DNA of 6,219 nt from Desulfonatronospira sp. GTDB taxonomy: Bacteria; Desulfobacterota; Desulfovibrionia; Desulfovibrionales; Desulfonatronovibrionaceae. Position numbers and translations under genes: made by a program. The notes beneath the pieces were generated by a model. That model saw nothing but the letters and a program-made list of their open reading frames with translations. It did not search any database and was not told the origin of the DNA. Location: the NCBI GenBank assembly GCA_003563255.1, contig PWSL01000401.1:1-6219 (forward strand), read 5' to 3'. Within the stretch, counting starts at the first letter, position 1. Each line of letters begins with the position of its first letter. Positions 5,599 through 6,219 of the stretch are shown here, piece after piece.

Positions 5599-6219
5599 TC
5601 AAACCACTATGGCGCAGATGGCGCACAGAGCGGCTGTTTCCACAACCTCTGTGGCTGCTCCCACTGTATCTCCGGTGATGCCGCCTATTTTTTTCAAACA
5701 CCACAGGCTGAAAAGATATGCTGCCACAGCGCCCAGGATCAGGGCGGCCACGCCGGCACCTCCTGCCAGCAGAGATGCGATGCCTGCAATACCAAGGGTC
5801 CAGTATATGTCGGACCTGCGGCGACTGTTTATAAAGATGGAAGCCAGTCCGCCGGTGGAGCGGGCGTAGGGCAGCAGGGCCATACTGCACACCTGGGCCG
5901 CGCGCCCCAGTACCGGGGCCAGGACCAGGGCCTTCCAGGCGACCACCGGGGGCATGGAGGTCAGAGCGGCCCACTTTAGCCCCAGAACAGCAAAAAGGGC
6001 TACAACGCCCATGGTCCCCACGTGGCTGTCGCGCATGATGTCCAGGATTTTCTCCCTGGACCTGGCACTGAAAAAACCGTCAGCTGTATCAGCCACTCCG
6101 TCCAGGTGCAGAAAACCGCTCAGGCCGGACAAAGTTAGAATTCCAACTAAGGAGGCGGCCATGGGCGGCAGTCCCAGGAGCAGGGCCAGAGTGTATGCCA
6201 GTCCGGCACCCACACCGAT
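5599..6219 (-). CDS. cobS: Adenosylcobinamide-GDP ribazoletransferase (cobalamin synthase) CobS, 5' end missing
   Basis: CobS is the integral-membrane enzyme that joins adenosylcobinamide-GDP to alpha-ribazole (or its phosphate) in the last step of nucleotide-loop assembly, releasing GMP. The reading frame is open to the right window edge and ends at TGA (5599-5601), giving 206 visible residues. Family members are about 250 residues long, so some 40 N-terminal residues lie outside. Counting from the window edge, the family signature HLDGVADTADGFF is at about 38-50, followed by MRDSHVGTMG at 62-71. These acidic motifs are the expected Mg/substrate site. A C-terminal GGITGDTVGAATE motif is at about 179-191. 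The rest is rich in hydrophobic stretches, as expected for a multi-spanning membrane protein. A GTG codon at 6211-6213 could be read as a start but would delete conserved N-terminal sequence, so the gene is treated as partial. It is the first visible gene of the cob operon. Confidence 0.95.
   Translation of the reverse strand: MGVGAGLAYTLALLLGLPPMAASLVGILTLSGLSGFLHLDGVADTADGFFSARSREKILDIMRDSHVGTMGVVALFAVLGLKWAALTSMPPVVAWKALVLAPVLGRAAQVCSMALLPYARSTGGLASIFINSRRRSDIYWTLGIAGIASLLAGGAGVAALILGAVAAYLFSLWCLKKIGGITGDTVGAATEVVETAALCAICAIVV

Overview
This window holds the late (nucleotide-loop) part of an adenosylcobamide (vitamin B12-type) biosynthesis operon, entirely on the minus strand, followed by about 490 bases of repeat-rich non-coding DNA. 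Transcription order is cobS (5' end cut off by the right window edge), cbiR, cobU, cobT and cobDQ. The genes are tightly packed, except for a 133-base gap between cobS and cbiR: cbiR and cobU overlap by 4 bases, cobU and cobT are 26 bases apart, and cobT and cobDQ are 3 bases apart. This looks like one transcription unit. No cobalamin riboswitch or convincing promoter is visible; the control region probably lies to the right, upstream of cobS.

The genes fit together biochemically. The CobD half of CobDQ makes the aminopropanol phosphate linker, and the CobQ half amidates the corrin ring to adenosylcobyric acid. CobU phosphorylates and guanylylates adenosylcobinamide. CobT activates the lower-ligand base, and the membrane enzyme CobS joins the two halves. 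The unusual member is CbiR, a TIM-barrel hydrolase of the AP endonuclease 2 superfamily. Known CbiR cuts the nucleotide loop off finished cobamides to give cobinamide, which CobU, CobT and CobS can rebuild with another lower ligand. The cluster therefore looks built for both synthesis and remodelling or salvage of cobamides. CbiB (cobinamide-phosphate synthase) and an alpha-ribazole phosphatase are not in the window.

Positions 1-493 contain no credible gene. They contain two long imperfect inverted repeats (30-109 and 197-348), three direct copies of a word close to TTCAGCGCTTTGCATGTGGCA, and the quasi-palindrome GGGACTGTCCC. A third copy of GGGACTGTCCC lies in the cobS-cbiR gap. This resembles REP/REPIN or MITE-type repeat DNA spread through intergenic spaces.

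Organism: a G+C-rich Gram-negative anaerobe is likely. The CobD-CobQ fusion, CbiR linked to cob genes and the intergenic GGGACTGTCCC repeats suggest a sulfate reducer of the Desulfovibrionales (for example a Desulfonatronospira-like lineage). This is inference from gene style, not proof.
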